Part shown: piece by piece, positions 24,801 to 39,800 of the stretch
Layout: each line of letters starts with the position of its first letter
Position numbering within the stretch: the first letter of the stretch is position 1
Assembly (NCBI GenBank): GCA_026874595.1
Contig: CM049306.1
Location: 108,707,142-108,771,141, forward strand
Direction of reading: 5' to 3'
DNA: 64,000 nucleotides
DNA from: Sipunculus nudus
Taxonomy: Eukaryota > Annelida > Sipuncula > Golfingiida > Sipunculidae
Made by a program: the position numbers and the translations under genes
The notes under the pieces: model-generated
Databases searched by the model: none
What the model was told of the DNA's origin: nothing
What the model saw: only the letters and a program-made list of their open reading frames with translations

Positions 24801-27800
24801 AACTACAAGCCTATTGAGCTATGTTTCTTGGCAAAGGAACTACACGCCTATTGAGCTTTGTTCCTTGGAAAGGGAACTACAAGCCCATTGAACTATGTTC
24901 CTCGGTAAGGGAACAATATGTTCCTTGGTAAGGGAACTACAAGCCTATTGAGCTATGTTTCTTGGCAAAGGAACTACAAGCCTATTAAGCTTTGTTCCTT
25001 GGAAAGGGAACTACAAGCCCATTGAACTATGTTCCTTGGTAAGGGAACTACAAGCCTATTGAGCTATGTTCCTTGGTTAGGGAACTACAAGCCTATTGAG
25101 CTATGTTCTTTGGTAAGGGAACTACAAGCCTATTGACCTATGTTCCTTGGTAAGGGAACAATATGATCCTTGGTAAGTGAACTACAAGCCTATTGAGCTA
25201 TGTTCCTTGGTAAGGGAACTACAAGCCTATTGAGCTATGTTCCTTTGTAAGGGAACTACAAGCTTATTGACCTATGTTCCTTGGTAAGGGAACAATATGT
25301 TCCTTGGTAAGGGAACTCCAAGCTATATTGACCGATGTTCCTTGGTAAAAGAAGCTACAAGCCTATTGTCCTATGTTCCTTGGTAAGGGACCTATATGTT
25401 CCTTGGTAAGGGAACTACAAGCCTATTGAGCTATGTTTCTTGGTAAAGGAACTACAAGCCTATTGAGCTTTGTTCCTTGGTAAGGGAACTACAAGCCTTT
25501 TGAGCTATGTTCCTTGGTAAGGGAACCATAAGCCTATTGAGCTATGTTCCTTGGTAAGGGAACTACAAGCCTATTGACCTATGTTCCTTGGTAAGGGAAC
25601 TACAAGCCTATTGAGCTATGTTCCTTGGTAAGGGAACTACAAGCCTATTGAGCTATGTTCCTTGGTAAGGGAACTACAAGCCTATTGAGCTTTGTTCCTT
25701 GGTTAGGGAACTACAAGTCTTTTGAGCTATGTTCCTTGGTCAGGGAACTACAAGCCTATATTGACCGATGTTCCTTGGTAAAAGAAACTACAAGCCTATT
25801 GTCCTATGTTCCTTGGTAAGGGACCTATATGTTCATTGGTAAGGGAACTACAAGCCTATTGAGCTATGTTTCTTGGCAAAGGAACTACAAGCCTATTGAG
25901 CTTTGTTCCTTGGAAAGGGAACTACAAGCCCATTGAACTATGTTCCTCGGTAAGGGAACAATATGTTCCTTGGTAAGGGAACTACAAGCCTATTGAGCTA
26001 TGTTCCTTGGTCAGAGAACTACAAGCCTATTGAGCTATGTTCCTTGGATAAGGGAACTACAAGCCTATATTGACCGATGTTCCTTGGTAAAAGAAACTAC
26101 AAACCTATTGTCTTTTGTTCCATGGTAAGGGACCTATATGTTCCTTGGTAAGAGAACTACAAGCCTACTGAGCAATGTTCCTTGGTCAGGGAACTACAAG
26201 CCTATTGAGCTATGTTCCTTGGTAAGGGAACTACAAGCCTATTGAGCTATGTTCCTTGGTCAGGGAACTACAAGCCTATTGAGCTATGTTCCTTGGATAA
26301 GGGAACTACAAGCCTATATTGACCGATGTTCCTTGGTAAAAGAAACTACAAGCCTACTGAGCTTTGTTCCTTGGAAAGGGAACTACAAGCCCATTGAACT
26401 ATGTTCCTTGGTAAGGGAACTACAAGCCTATTGAGCTATGTTCCTTAGTAAGGGAACTACAAGCCTATTGAGCTATGTTCCTTGGATAAGGGAACTACAA
26501 GCCTATATTGACCGATGTTCCTTGGTAAAAGAAACTACAAGCCTATTGTCCTATGTTCCTTGGTAAGGGACGTATATGTTCCTTGGTAAGGGAACTACAA
26601 GCCTATTGAGCTATGTTTCTTGGCAAAGGAACTACAAGCCTATTAAGCTTTGTTCCTTGGAAAGGGAACTACAAGCCCATTGAACTATGTTCCTTGGTAA
26701 GGGAACTACAAGCCTATTGAGCTATGTTCCTTGGTAAGGGAACTACAAGCCTATTGAGCTATGTTCCTTGGTAAGGGAACAATATGATCCTTGGTAAGGG
26801 AACTACAAGCCTATTGAGCTATGTTGCTTGGTAAGGGAACTACAAGCCTATTGAGCTGTGTTCCTTCGTAAGGGAACTACAAGCCTATTGACCTATGTTC
26901 CTTGGTAAGGGAACAATATTTTCCTTGGTAAGTGAACTACAAGCCTATATTGACCGATGTTCCTTGGTAAAAGAAACTACAAGCCTATTGTCCTATGTTC
27001 CTTGGTAAGGGACCTATATGTTCCTTGGTAAGGGAACTACAAGCCTATTGAGCTATGTTTCTTGGTAAAAGAACTACACGCCTATTGAGCTTTGTTCCTT
27101 GGTAAGGGAACTACAAGCCTTTTGAGCTATGTTCCTTGGTAAGGGAACTACAAGCCTTTTGAGCTATGTTCCTTGGTAAGGGAACTACAAGCCTATTGAG
27201 CTTTGTTCCTTGGTAAGGGAACTACAAGCCTTTTGAGCTATGTTCCTTGGTAAGGGAACTACAAGCCTATTGAGCTATGTTCCTTGGTAAGGGAACTACA
27301 AGCCTATTGAGCTTTGTTCCTTGGTAAGGGAACTACAAGCCTTTTGAGCTATGTTCCTTGGTCAGGGAACTACAAGCCTATATTGACCGATGTTCCTTGG
27401 TAAAAGAAACTACAAGCCTATTGTCCTATGTTCCTTGGTAAGGGACCTATATGTTCCTTGGTAAGGGAACTACAAGCCTATTGAGCTATGTTTCTTGGCA
27501 AAGGAACTACAAGCCTATTGAGCTTTGTTCCTTGGAAAGGGAACCACAAGCCCATTGAACTATGTTCCTCGGTAAGGGAACAATATGTTCCTTGGTAAGG
27601 GAACTACAAGCCTATTGAGCTATGTTCCTTGGTCAGGGAACTACAAGCCCATTGAGCTATGTTCCTTGGATAAGGGAACTACAAGCCTATATTGACCGAT
27701 GTTCCTTGGTAAAAGAAACTACAAGCCTATTGTCTTTTGTTCCATGGTAAGGGACCTATATGTTCCTTGGTAAGAGAACTACAAGCCTACTGAGCAATGT

Positions 27801-30800
27801 TCCTTGGTCAGGGAACTACAAGCCTATTGAGCTTTGTTCCTTGGTCAGGGAACTACAAGCCTATATTGACCGATGTTCCTTGGTAAAAGAAACTACAAGC
27901 CTATTGTCCTATGTTCCTTGGTAAGGGACCTATATGTTCCTTGGTAAGGGAACTAAAAGCCTATTAAGCTATGTTTCTTGGCAAAGGAAATACAAGCCTA
28001 CTGAGCTTTGTTCCTTGGAAAGGAAACTACAAGCCCATTGAACTATGTTCCTTGGTAAGGGAACTACAAGCCTATTGAGCTATGTTCCTTGGTAAGGGAA
28101 CTACAAGCCTATTGAGCTATGTTCTTTGGATAAGGGAACTACAAGCCTATATTGACCGATGTTCCTTGGTAAAAGAAACTACAAGCCTATTGTCCTATGT
28201 TCCTTGGTAAGGGACCTATATGTTCCTTGGTAAGGGAACTACAAGCCTATTGAGCTATGTTTCTTGGCAAAGGAACTACAAGCCTATTAAGCTTTGTTCC
28301 TTGGAAAGGGAATTACAAGCCCATTGAACTAAGTTCCTTGGTAAGGGAACTACAAGCCTATTGAGCTATGTTCCTTGGTAAGGGAACTACAAGCCTATTG
28401 AGCTATGTTCCTTGGTAAGGGAACTACAAGCCTATTGACCTATGTTCCTTGGTAAGGGAACAATATGATCTTTGGTAAGTGAATACAAGCCTATTGAGCT
28501 ATGTTCCTTGGTAAGGGAACTACAAGCCTATTGAGCTATGTTCCTTGGTAAGGGAACTACAAGCCTATTGACCTAAGTTCCTTGGTAAGGGAACAATATG
28601 TTCCTTGGTAAGGGAACTACAAGCCTATATTGACCGATGTTCCTTGGTAAAAGAAACTACAAGCCTATTGTCCTATGTTCCTTGGTAAGGGACCTATATG
28701 TTCCTTGGTAAGGGAACTACAAGCCTATTGAGCTATGTTTCTTGGTAAAGGAACTACAAGCCTATTGAGCTTTGTTCCTTGGTAAGGGAAATACAAGCCT
28801 ATATTGACCGATGTTCCTTGGTAAAAGAAACTACAAGCCTATTGTCCTATGTTCCTTGGTAAGGGACGTATATGTTCCTTGGTAAGGGAACTACAAGCCT
28901 ATTGAGCTATGTTTCTTGGCAAAGGAACTACAAGCCTATTAAGCTTTGTTCCTTGGAAAGGGAACTACAAGCCCATTGAACTATGTTCCTTTGTAAGGGA
29001 ACTACAAGCCTATTGAGCTATGTTCCTTGGTAAGGGAACTACAAGCCTATTGAGCTATGTTCCTTGGTAAGGGAACAATATGATCCTTGGTAAGGGAACT
29101 ACAAGCCTATTGAGCTATGTTGCTTGGTAAGGGAACTACAAGCCTATTGAGCTGTGTTCCTTCGTAAGGGAACTACAAGCCTATTGACCTATGTTCCTTG
29201 GTAAGGGAACAATATTTTCCTTGGTAAGTGAACTACAAGCCTATATTGACCGATGTTCCTTGGTAAAAGAAACTACAAGCCTATTGTCCTATGTTCCTTG
29301 GTAAGGGACCTATATGTTCCTTGGTAAGGGAACTACAAGCCTATTGAGCTATGTTTCTTGGTAAAAGAACTACACGCCTATTGAGCTTTGTTCCTTGGTA
29401 AGGGAACTACAAGCCTTTTGAGCTATGTTCCTTGGTAAGGGAACTACAAGCCTTTTGAGCTATGTTCCTTGGTAAGGGAACTACAAGCCTATTGAGCTTT
29501 GTTCCTTGGTAAGGGAACTACAAGCCTTTTGAGCTATGTTCCTTGGTAAGGGAACTACAAGCCTATTGAGCTATGTTCCTTGGTAAGGGAACTACAAGCC
29601 TATTGAGCTTTGTTCCTTGGTAAGGGAACTACAAGCCTTTTGAGCTATGTTCCTTGGTCAGGGAACTACAAGCCTATATTGACCGATGTTCCTTGGTAAA
29701 AGAAACTACAAGCCTATTGTCCTATGTTCCTTGGTAAGGGACCTATATGTTCCTTGGTAAGGGAACTACAAGCCTATTGAGCTATGTTTCTTGGCAAAGG
29801 AACTACAAGCCTATTGAGCTTTGTTCCTTGGAAAGGGAACCACAAGCCCATTGAACTATGTTCCTCGGTAAGGGAACAATATGTTCCTTGGTAAGGGAAC
29901 TACAAGCCTATTGAGCTATGTTCCTTGGTCAGGGAACTACAAGCCCATTGAGCTATGTTCCTTGGATAAGGGAACTACAAGCCTATATTGACCGATGTTC
30001 CTTGGTAAAAGAAACTACAAGCCTATTGTCTTTTGTTCCATTGTAAGGGACCTATATGTTCCTTGGTAAGAGAACTACAAGCCTACTGAGCAATGTTCCT
30101 TGGTCAGGGAACTACAAGCCTATTGAGCTATGTTCCTTGGTCAGGGAACTACAAGCCTATATTGACCGATGTTCCTTGGTAAAAGAAACTACAAGCCTAT
30201 TGTCCTATGTTCCTTGGTAAGGGACCTATATGTTCCTTGGTAAGGGAACTACAAGCCTATTGAGCTATGTTTCTTGGCAAAGGAAATACAAGCCTACTGA
30301 GCTTTGTTCCTTGGAAAGGAAACTACAAGCCCATTGAACTATGTTCCTTGGTAAGGGAACTACAAGCCTATTGAGCTATGTTCCTTGGTAAGGGAACTAC
30401 AAGCCTATTGAGCTATGTTCTTTGGATAAGGGAACTACAAGCCTATATTGACCGATGTTCCTTGGTAAAAGAAACTACAAGCCTATTGTCCTATGTTCCT
30501 TGGTAAGGGACCTATATGTTCCTTGGTAAGGGAACTACAAGCCTATTGAGCTATGTTTCTTGGCAAAGGAACTACAAGCCTATTAAGCTTTGTTCCTTGG
30601 AAAGGGAATTACAAGCCCACTGAACTAAGTTCCTTGGTAAGGGAACTACAAGCCTATTGAGCTATGTTCCTTAGTAAGGGAACTACAAGCCTATTGAGCT
30701 ATGTTCCTTCGTAAGGGAACTACAAGCCTATTGACCTATGTTCCTTGGTAAGGGAACAATATGATCTTTGGTAAGTGAATACAAGCCTATTGAGCTATGT

Positions 30801-33800
30801 TCCTTGGTAAGGGAACTACAAGCCTATTGAGCTATGTTCCTTGGTAAGGGAACTACAAGCCTATTGACCTAAGTTCCTTGGTAAGGGAACAATATGTTCC
30901 TTGGTAAGGGAACTACAAGCCTATATTGACCGATGTTCCTTGGTAAAAGAAACTACAAGCCTATTGTCCTATGTTCCTTGGTAAGGGACCTATATGTTCC
31001 TTGGTAAGGGAACTACAAGCCTATTGAGCTATGTTTCTTGGTAAAGGAACTACAAGCCTATTGAGCTTTGTTCCTTGGTAAGGGAACTACAAGCCTATAT
31101 TGACCGTTGTTCCTTGGTAAAAGAAACTACAAGCCTATTGTCCTATGTTCCTTGGTAAGGGACCTATATGTTCATTGGTAAGGGAACTACAAGCCTATTG
31201 AGCTATGTTCCTTGGTAAGGGAACTACAAGCCTATTGACCTATGTTCCCTGGTAAGGGAACAATATGTTCCTTGGTAAGGGAACTACAAGCCTATATTGA
31301 CCGATGTTCCTTAGTAAAAGAAACTACAAGCCTATTGTCCTATGTTCCTTGGTAAGGGACCTATATGTTCCTTGGTAAGGGAACTACAAGCCTATTCAGC
31401 TATGTTTCTTGGCAAAGGAACTACAAGCCTACTGAGCTTTGTTCCTTGGAAAGGGAACTACAAGCCCATTGAACTATGTTCCTTGGTAAGGGAACTACAA
31501 GCCTATTGAGCTATGTTCCTTGGTAAGGGAACTACAAGCCTATTGAGCTATGTTCCTTGGATAAGGGAACTACAAGCCTATATTGACCGATGTTCCTTGG
31601 TAAAAGAAACTACAAGCCTACTGTCCTATGTTCCTTGGTAAGGGACGTATATGTTCCTTGGTAAGGGAACTACAAGCCTATTGAGCTATGTTTCTTGGCA
31701 AAGGAACTACAAGCCTATTAAGCTTTGTTCCTTGGAAAGGGAACTACAAGCCCATTGAACTATGTTCCTTGGTAAGGGAACTACAAGCCTATTGAGCTAT
31801 GTTCCTTGGTAAGGGAACTACAAGCCTATTGAGCTATGTTCCTTGGTAAGGGAACAATATGATCCTTGGTAAGGGAACTACAAGCCTATTGAGCTATGTT
31901 CCTTGGTAAGGGAACTACAAGCCTATTGAGCTGTGTTCCTTGGTAAGGGAACTACAAGCCTATTGACCTATGTTCCTTGGTAAGGGAACAATATTTTCCT
32001 TGGTAAGTGAACTACAAGCCTATATTGACTGATGTTCCTTGGTAAAAGAAACTACAAGCCTATTGTCCTATGTTCCTTGGTAAGGGACCTATATGTTCCT
32101 TGGTAAGGGAACTACAAGCCTATTGAGCTATGTTTCTTGGTAAAAGAACTACACGTCTATTGAGCTTTGTTCCTTGGTAAGGGAACTACAAGCCTTTTGA
32201 GCTATGTTCCTTGGTAAGGGAACTACATGCCTTTTGAGCTAAGTTCCTTGGTAAGGGAACTACATGCCTTTTGAGCTAAGTTCCTTGGTAAAGGAACTAC
32301 AAGCCTATTGAGCTTTGTTCCTTGGTAAGGGAACTGCAAGCCTTTTGAGCTATGTTCCTTGGTAAGGGAACTACAAGCTTATTGAGCTATGTTCCTTGGT
32401 AAGGGAGCAATATGTTCCTTGGTAAGGGAACTACAAGCCTATATTGACCGATGTTCCTTGGTAAAAGAAACTACCAGCCTATTGTCCTATGTTCCTTGGT
32501 AAGGGACCTATATGTTCCTTGGTAAGGGAACTACAAGCCTATTGAGTATGTTTCTTGGTAAAGGAACTACAAGCCTATTGAGCTTTGTTCCTTGGTAAGG
32601 GAACTACAAGTTTGAGCTATTTTCCTTGGTAAGGGAACTACAAGCCTATATTGACCGATGTTCCTTGGTAAAAGAAACTACAAGCCTATTGTCCTATGTT
32701 CCTTGGTAAGGGACCTATATGTTCCTTGGTAAGGGAACTACAAGCCTATTGAGCTATGTTTCTTGGTAAAGGAACTACAAGCCTATTGAGCTTTGTTCCT
32801 TGGTAAGGGAACTACAAGCCTTTTGAGCTATGTTCCTTGGTAAGGGAACCACAAGCCTATTGGGCTATGTTCCTTGGTAAGGGAACTACAAGCTTATTGA
32901 CCTATGTTCCTTGGTAAGGGAACAATATGATCCTTGGTAAGGGAACTACAAGCCTATTGAGCTATGTTCCTTGGTAAGGGAACTACAAGCCTATTGAGCT
33001 ATGTTCCTTGGTAAGGGAACTACAAGCCTATTGACCTATGTTCCTTGGTCAGGGAACAATATGTTCCCTCGTAGGGGAACTACAAGCGTATATTGACCGA
33101 TGTTCCTTGGTAAAAGAAACTACAAGCCTATTCTCCTATGTTCCTTGGTAAGGGACCTATATGTTCCTTGGTAAGGGAACTACAAACCTCTTGAGCTATG
33201 TTTCTTGGTAAAGGAACTACAAGCCTATTGAGCTTTGTTCCTTGGTAAGGGAACTACAAGCCTTTGGAGCTATGTTCCTTGGTAAGGGAACTACAAGCCT
33301 TTTGAGCTATGTTCCTTGGTAAGGGAACTACAAGCCTATTGAGCTTTGTTCCTTGGTAAGGGAACTACAAGCCTCTTTAGCTATGTTCCTTGGTAAGGGA
33401 ACTACAAGCCTATTGAGCTATGTTCCTTGGTTAGGGAACTACAAGCCTATTGAGCTTTGTTCCTTGGTAAGGGAACTACAAGCCTTTTGAGCTATGTTCC
33501 TTGGTCAGGGAACTACAAGCCTATATTGACCGATGTTCCTTGGTAAAAGAAACTACAAGCCTATTGTCCTATGTTCCTTGGTAAGGGACCTATATGTTCC
33601 TTGGTAAGGGAACTACAAGCCTATTGAGCTATGTTTCTTGGCAAAGGAACTACAAGCCTATTGAGCTTTGTTCCTTGGAAAGGGAACTACAAGCCCATTG
33701 AACTATGTTCCTTGGTAAGGGAACAATATGTTCCTTGGTAAGGGAACTACAAGCCTATTGAGCTATGTTCCTTGGTAAAGGAACTACAAGCCTTTTGAGC

Positions 33801-36800
33801 TATGTTCCTTGGTAAGGGAACTACAAGCCTATTGAGCTATGTTCCTTGGTAAGGGAACTACAAGCCCATTGAACTATGTTCCTTGGTAAGGGAACTACAA
33901 GCCTATTGAGCTATGTTCCTTGGTAAGGGAACTACAAGCCTATTGATCTATGTTCCTTGGTAAGGGAACTACAAGCCTATTGAGCTATGTTCCTTGGTAA
34001 GGAAACTACAAGCTTATTGACCTATGTTCCTTGGAAAGGGAACAATATGTTCCTTGGTAAGGGAACTACAAGCCTATATTGACCGATGTCCCTTTGTAAA
34101 AGAAACTACAAGCCTATTGTCCTATGTTCCTTGGTAAGGGACCTATATGTTCCTTGGTAAGGGAACTACAAGCCTATTGAGCTATGTTTCTTGGTAAAGG
34201 AACTACAAGCCTATTGAGCTTTGTTCCTTGGTCAGGGAACTACAAGCCTTTTGAGCTATGTTCCTTAGTAAGGGAACTACAAGCCTATTGAGCTATGTTC
34301 CTTGGTAAGGGAAGTACAAGCCTATTGACCTATGTTCCTTGGTAAGGGAACAATATGATCCTTGGTAAGGGAACTACAAGCCTATTGAGCTATGTTCCTT
34401 GGTAAAGGAACTACAAGCCTATTGAGCTATGTTCCTTGGTAAGGGAACTACAAGCCTATTGACCTACGTTCCTTGGTAAGGGAACAATATGTTCCTTGGT
34501 AAGGGAACTACAAGACTATATTGACCGATGTTCCTTGGTAAAAGAAACTACAAGCCTATTGTCCTATGTTCCTTGGTAAGGGACCTATATGTTCCTTGGT
34601 AAGGGAACTACAAGCCTATTGAGCTATGTTTCTTGATAAAGGAACTACAAGCCTATTGAGCTTTGTTCCTTGGTAAGGGAACTACAAGCCTTTTGAGCTA
34701 TGTTCCTTGGTAAGGGAACTACAAGCCTTTTGAGCTATGTTCCTTTGTAAGGGAACTACAATCCTATTGAGCTTTGTTCCTTGGTAAGGGAACTACAAGC
34801 CTTTTGAGCTATGTTCCTTGGTCAGGGAACTACAAGCCTATATTGACCGATGTTCCTTGGTAAAAGAAACTACAAGCCTATTGTCCTATGTTCCTTGGTA
34901 AGGGACCTATATGTTCCTTGGTAAGGGAACTACTAGCCTATTGAGCTATGTTTCTTGGCAAAGGAACTACAAGCCTATTGGGCTTTGTTCCTTGGAAAGG
35001 GAACTACAAGCCCATTGAACTATGTTCCTTGGTAAGGGAAAAATATGTTCCTTGGTAAGGGAACTACAAGCCTAGTGAGCTATGTTCCTTGGTCAGGGAA
35101 CTACAAGCCTATTGAGCTATGTTCCTTGGATAAGGGAACTACAAGCCTATATTGACCGATGTTCCTTGGTAAAAGAAACTACAAGCCTATTGTCCTTTGT
35201 TCCATGGTAAGGGACCTATATGTTCCTTGGTAAGGGAACTACAAGCCTACTGAGCAATGTTCCTTGGTCAGGGAACTACAAGCCTATTGAGCTATGATCC
35301 TTGGTCAGGGAACTACAAGCCTATATTGACCGATGTTCATTGGTAAAAGAAACTACAAGCCTATTGTCCTATGTTCCTTGGTAAGGAACCTATATGTTCC
35401 TTGGTAAGAGAACTACAAGCCTATTGAGCTATGTTTCTTGGCAAAGGAACTACAACCCTATTGAGCTTTGTTCCTTGGAAAGGGAACTACAAGCCCATTG
35501 AACTATGTTCCTTGGTAAGGGAACTACAAGCCTATTGAGCTATGTTCCTTGGTAAGGGAACTACAAGCCTATTGAGCTATGTTCCTTGGATAAGGGAACT
35601 ACAAGCCTATATTGACCGATGTTCCTTGGTAAAAGAAACTACGAGCCTATTGTCCTATGTTCCTTGGTAAGGGACCTATATGTTCCTTGGTAAGGGAACT
35701 ACAAGCCTATTGAGCTATGTTTCTTGGCAAAGGATCTACAGGCCTATTAAGCTTTGTTCCTTGGAAAGGGAACTATAAGCCCATTGAACTATGTTCCTTG
35801 GTAAGGGAACTACAAGCCTATTGAGCTATGTTACTTGGTAAGGGAACTACAAGCCTATTGAGCTATGTTCCTTGGTAAGGGAACTACAAGCCTATTGACC
35901 TATGTTCCTTGGTAAGGGAACAATATGATCTTTGGTAAGTGAACTACAAGCCTATTGAGCTATGTTCCTTGGTAAGGGAACTACAAGCCTATTGAGCTAT
36001 GTTCCTTGGTAAGGGAACTACAAGCCTATTGACCTATGTTCCCTGGTAAGGGAACAATATGTTCCTTGGTAAGGGAACTACAAGCCTATATTGACCGATG
36101 TTCCTTGGTAAAAGAAACTACAAGCCTATTGTTCTATGTTCCTTGGTAAGGGACCTATATGTTCCTTGGTAAGGGAACTACAAGCCTATTGAGCTATGTT
36201 TCTTGGTAAAGGAACTACAAGCCTATTGAGCTTTGTTCCTTGGTAAGGGAACTACAAGCCTTTTGAGCTATGTTCCTTGGTAAGGGAACCACAAGCCTAT
36301 TGAGCTATGTTCCTTGGTAAGGGAACTACAAGCCTATTGACCTATGTTCCTTGGTAAGGGAACAATATGATCCTTGGTAAGGGAACTACAAGCCTATTGA
36401 GCTATGTTACTTGGTAAGGGAACTACAAGCCTATTGAGCTATGTTCCTTGGTAAGGGAACTACAAGCCTATTGACCTATGTTCCTTGGTAAGAGAGCAAT
36501 ATGTTCCTTGGTAAGGGAACTACAAGCCTATATTGACCGATGTTCCTTGGTAAAAGAAACTACAAGCCTATTGTCCTATGTTCCTTGGTAAGGGACCTAT
36601 ATGTTCCTTGGTAAGGGAACTACAAGCCTATTGAGCTATGTTTCTTGGTAAAGGAACTACAAGCCTATTGAGCTTTGTTCCTTGGTAAGGGAACTACAAG
36701 CCTTTTGAGCTATGTTCCTTGGTAAGGGAACTACAAGCCTTTGAGCTATGTTCCTTGGTAAGGGAACTACAAGCATATATTGACCGATGATCCTTGGTAA

Positions 36801-39800
36801 AAGAAACTACAAGCCTATTGTCCTATTTTCCTTGGTAAGGGACCTATATGTTACTTGGTAAGGGAACTACAAGCCTATTGAGCTATGTTTCTTGGTTAAA
36901 GGAACTACAAGCCTATTGAGCTTTATTCCTTGGTAAGGGAACTACAAGCCTTTTGAGCTATGTTCCTTAGTAAGGGAACCACAAGCCTATTGAGCTATGT
37001 TCCTTGGTAAGGGAACTACAAGCCTATTGACCTATGTTCCTTGGTAAGGGAACAATATGATCCTTGGTAAGGGAACTACAAGCCTATTGAGCTATGTTCC
37101 TTGGTAAGGGAACTACAAGCCTATTGAGCTATGTTCCTTGGTAAGGGAACTACAAGCCTATTGACCTATGTTCCTTGGTAAGGGAACAATATGTTCCTTG
37201 GTAAGGGAACTACAAGCCTGTATTGACCGATGTTCCTTGGTAAAAGAAACTACAAGACTATTGTCCTATGTTCCTTGGTAAGGGACCTATATGTTCCTTG
37301 GTAAGGGAACTACAAGCCTATTGAGCTATGTTTCTTGGTAAAGGAACTACAAGCCTAATGAGCTTTGTTCATTGGTAAGGGAACTACAAACCTTTTGAGC
37401 TATGTTCCTTGGTAAGGGAACTACAAGCCTTTTGAGCTATGTTCCTTGGTAAGGGAACTACAAGCCTATTGAGCTTTGTTCCTTGGTAAGGGAACTACAA
37501 GCCTTTTGAGCTATGTTCCTTGGTAAGAGAACTACAAGCCTATTGAGCTATGATCCTTGGTAAGGGAACTACAAGCCTATTGAGCTTTGTTCCTTGGTAA
37601 GGGAACTACAAGCCTTTTGAGCTATGTTCCTTGGTAAGGGAACTACAAGCCTGTTGAGCTATGTTCCTTGGTATGGGAACTACAAGCCTTTTGAGCTATG
37701 TTCCTTGGTAAAGGAACTACAAGACTATTGGGCTTTGTTCCTTGGTAAGGGAACCACGAGCCTATTGACCTATGTTCCTTGGTAAGGGAACTAAAAGCCT
37801 TTTGAGCTATGTTCCTTGGTAAGGGAACTACAAGCCTTTTGATCTATGTTCCTTGGTAAGGGAACTACAAGCCTTTTGAGCTTTGTTCCTTGGTAAGGGA
37901 ACCACAAGCCTATTGACCTATGTTCCTGGGTAAGGGAACTACAGGCCTTTTGAGCTATGTTCCTTGGTAAGGGGACTACAAGCCTATTGAGCTATGTTCC
38001 TTGGTAATGGAACTACAAGCCTATTGAGCTATGTTCCTTGGTAAGGGAACTACAAGCCTATTGAGCTATGTTCCTTGGATAAGGGAACTACAAGCCTATA
38101 TTGACCGATGTTCCTTGGTAAAAGAAACTACGAGCCTATTGTCCTATGTTCCTTGGTAAGGGACGTATATGTTCCTTGGTTAGGGAACTACAAGCCTATT
38201 GAGCTATGTTTCTTGGCAAAGGAACTACAAACCTATTAAGCTTTGATCCTTGGAAAGGGAACTACAAGCCCATTGAACTATGTTCCTTGGTAAGGGAACT
38301 ACAAGCCTATTGAGCTATGTTTCTTGGTTAGGGAACTACAAGCCTATTGAGCTATGTTCCTTGGTAAGGGAACTACAAGCCTATTAACCTATGTTCCTTG
38401 GTAAGGGAATAATATGATATTTGGTAAGTGAACTACAAGCCTATTGAGCTATGTTCCTTGGTAAGGGAACTACAAGCCTATTGAGCTATGTTCCTTGGTA
38501 AGGGAACTACAAGCCTATTGACCTATGTTCCCTGGTAAGGGAACAATATATTCCTTGGTAAGGGAACTACAAGCCTATATTGACCGATGTTCCTTGGTAA
38601 AAGAAACTACAAGCCTATTGTCCTATGTTCCTTGGTAAGGGACCTATATGTTCCTTGGTAAGGGAACTACAAGCCTATTGAGCTATGTTTCTTGGTAAAG
38701 GAACTACAAGCCTATTGAGCTTTGTTCCTTGGTAAGGGAACTACAAGCCTTTTGAGCTATGTTCCTTGGTAAGGGAACCACAAGCCTATTGAGCTATGTT
38801 CCTTGGTAAGGGAACTACAAGCCTATTGTCCTTTGTTCCATGGTAAGGGACCTATATGTTCCTTGGTAAGGGAACTACAAGCCTACTGAGCAATGTTCCT
38901 TGGTCAGGGAACTACAAGCCTATTGAGCTATGTTCCTTGGTCAGGGAACTACAAGCCTATATTGACCGATGTTCCTTGGTAAAAGAAACTACAAGCCTAT
39001 TGTCCTATGTTCCTTGGTAAGGAACCTATATGTTCCTTGGTAAGAGAACTACAAGCCTATTGAGCTATGTTTCTTGGCAAAGGAACTACAAGCCTATTGA
39101 GCTTTGTTCCTTGGAAAGGGAACTACAAGCCCATTGAACTATGTTCCTTGGTAAAGGAACTACAAGCCTCTTGAGCTATGTTCCTTGGTAAGGGAACTAC
39201 AAGCCTATTGAGCTATGTTCCTTGGATAAGGGAACTACAAGCCTATATTGACCGATGTTACTTGGTAAAAGAAACTACGAGCCTATTGTCCTCTGTTCCT
39301 TGGTAAAGGACCTACATGTTCCTTGGTAAGGGAACTACAAGCCTATTGAGCTATGTTTCTTGGCAAAGGATCTACAGGCCTATTAAGCTTTGTTCCTTGG
39401 AAAGGGAACTATAAGCCCATTGAACTATGTTCCTTGGTAAGGGAACTACAAGCCTATTGAGCTATGTTACTTGGTAAGGGAACTACAAGCCTATTGAGCT
39501 ATGTTCCTTAGTAAGGGAACTACAAGCCTATTGAGCTATGTTCCTTCGTAAGGGAACAACAAGCCTATTGACCTATGTTCCCTGGTAAGGGAACAATATG
39601 TTCCTTGGTAAGGGAACTACAAGCCTATATTGACTGATGTTCCTTGGTAAAAGAAACTACAAGCCTATTGTCCTATGTTCCTTGGTAAGGGACCTATATG
39701 TTCCTTGGTAAGGGAACTACAAGCCTATTGAGCTATGTGTCTTGGTAAAGGAACTACAAGCCTATTGAGCTTTGTTCCTTGGAAAGGGAACTACAAGCCT

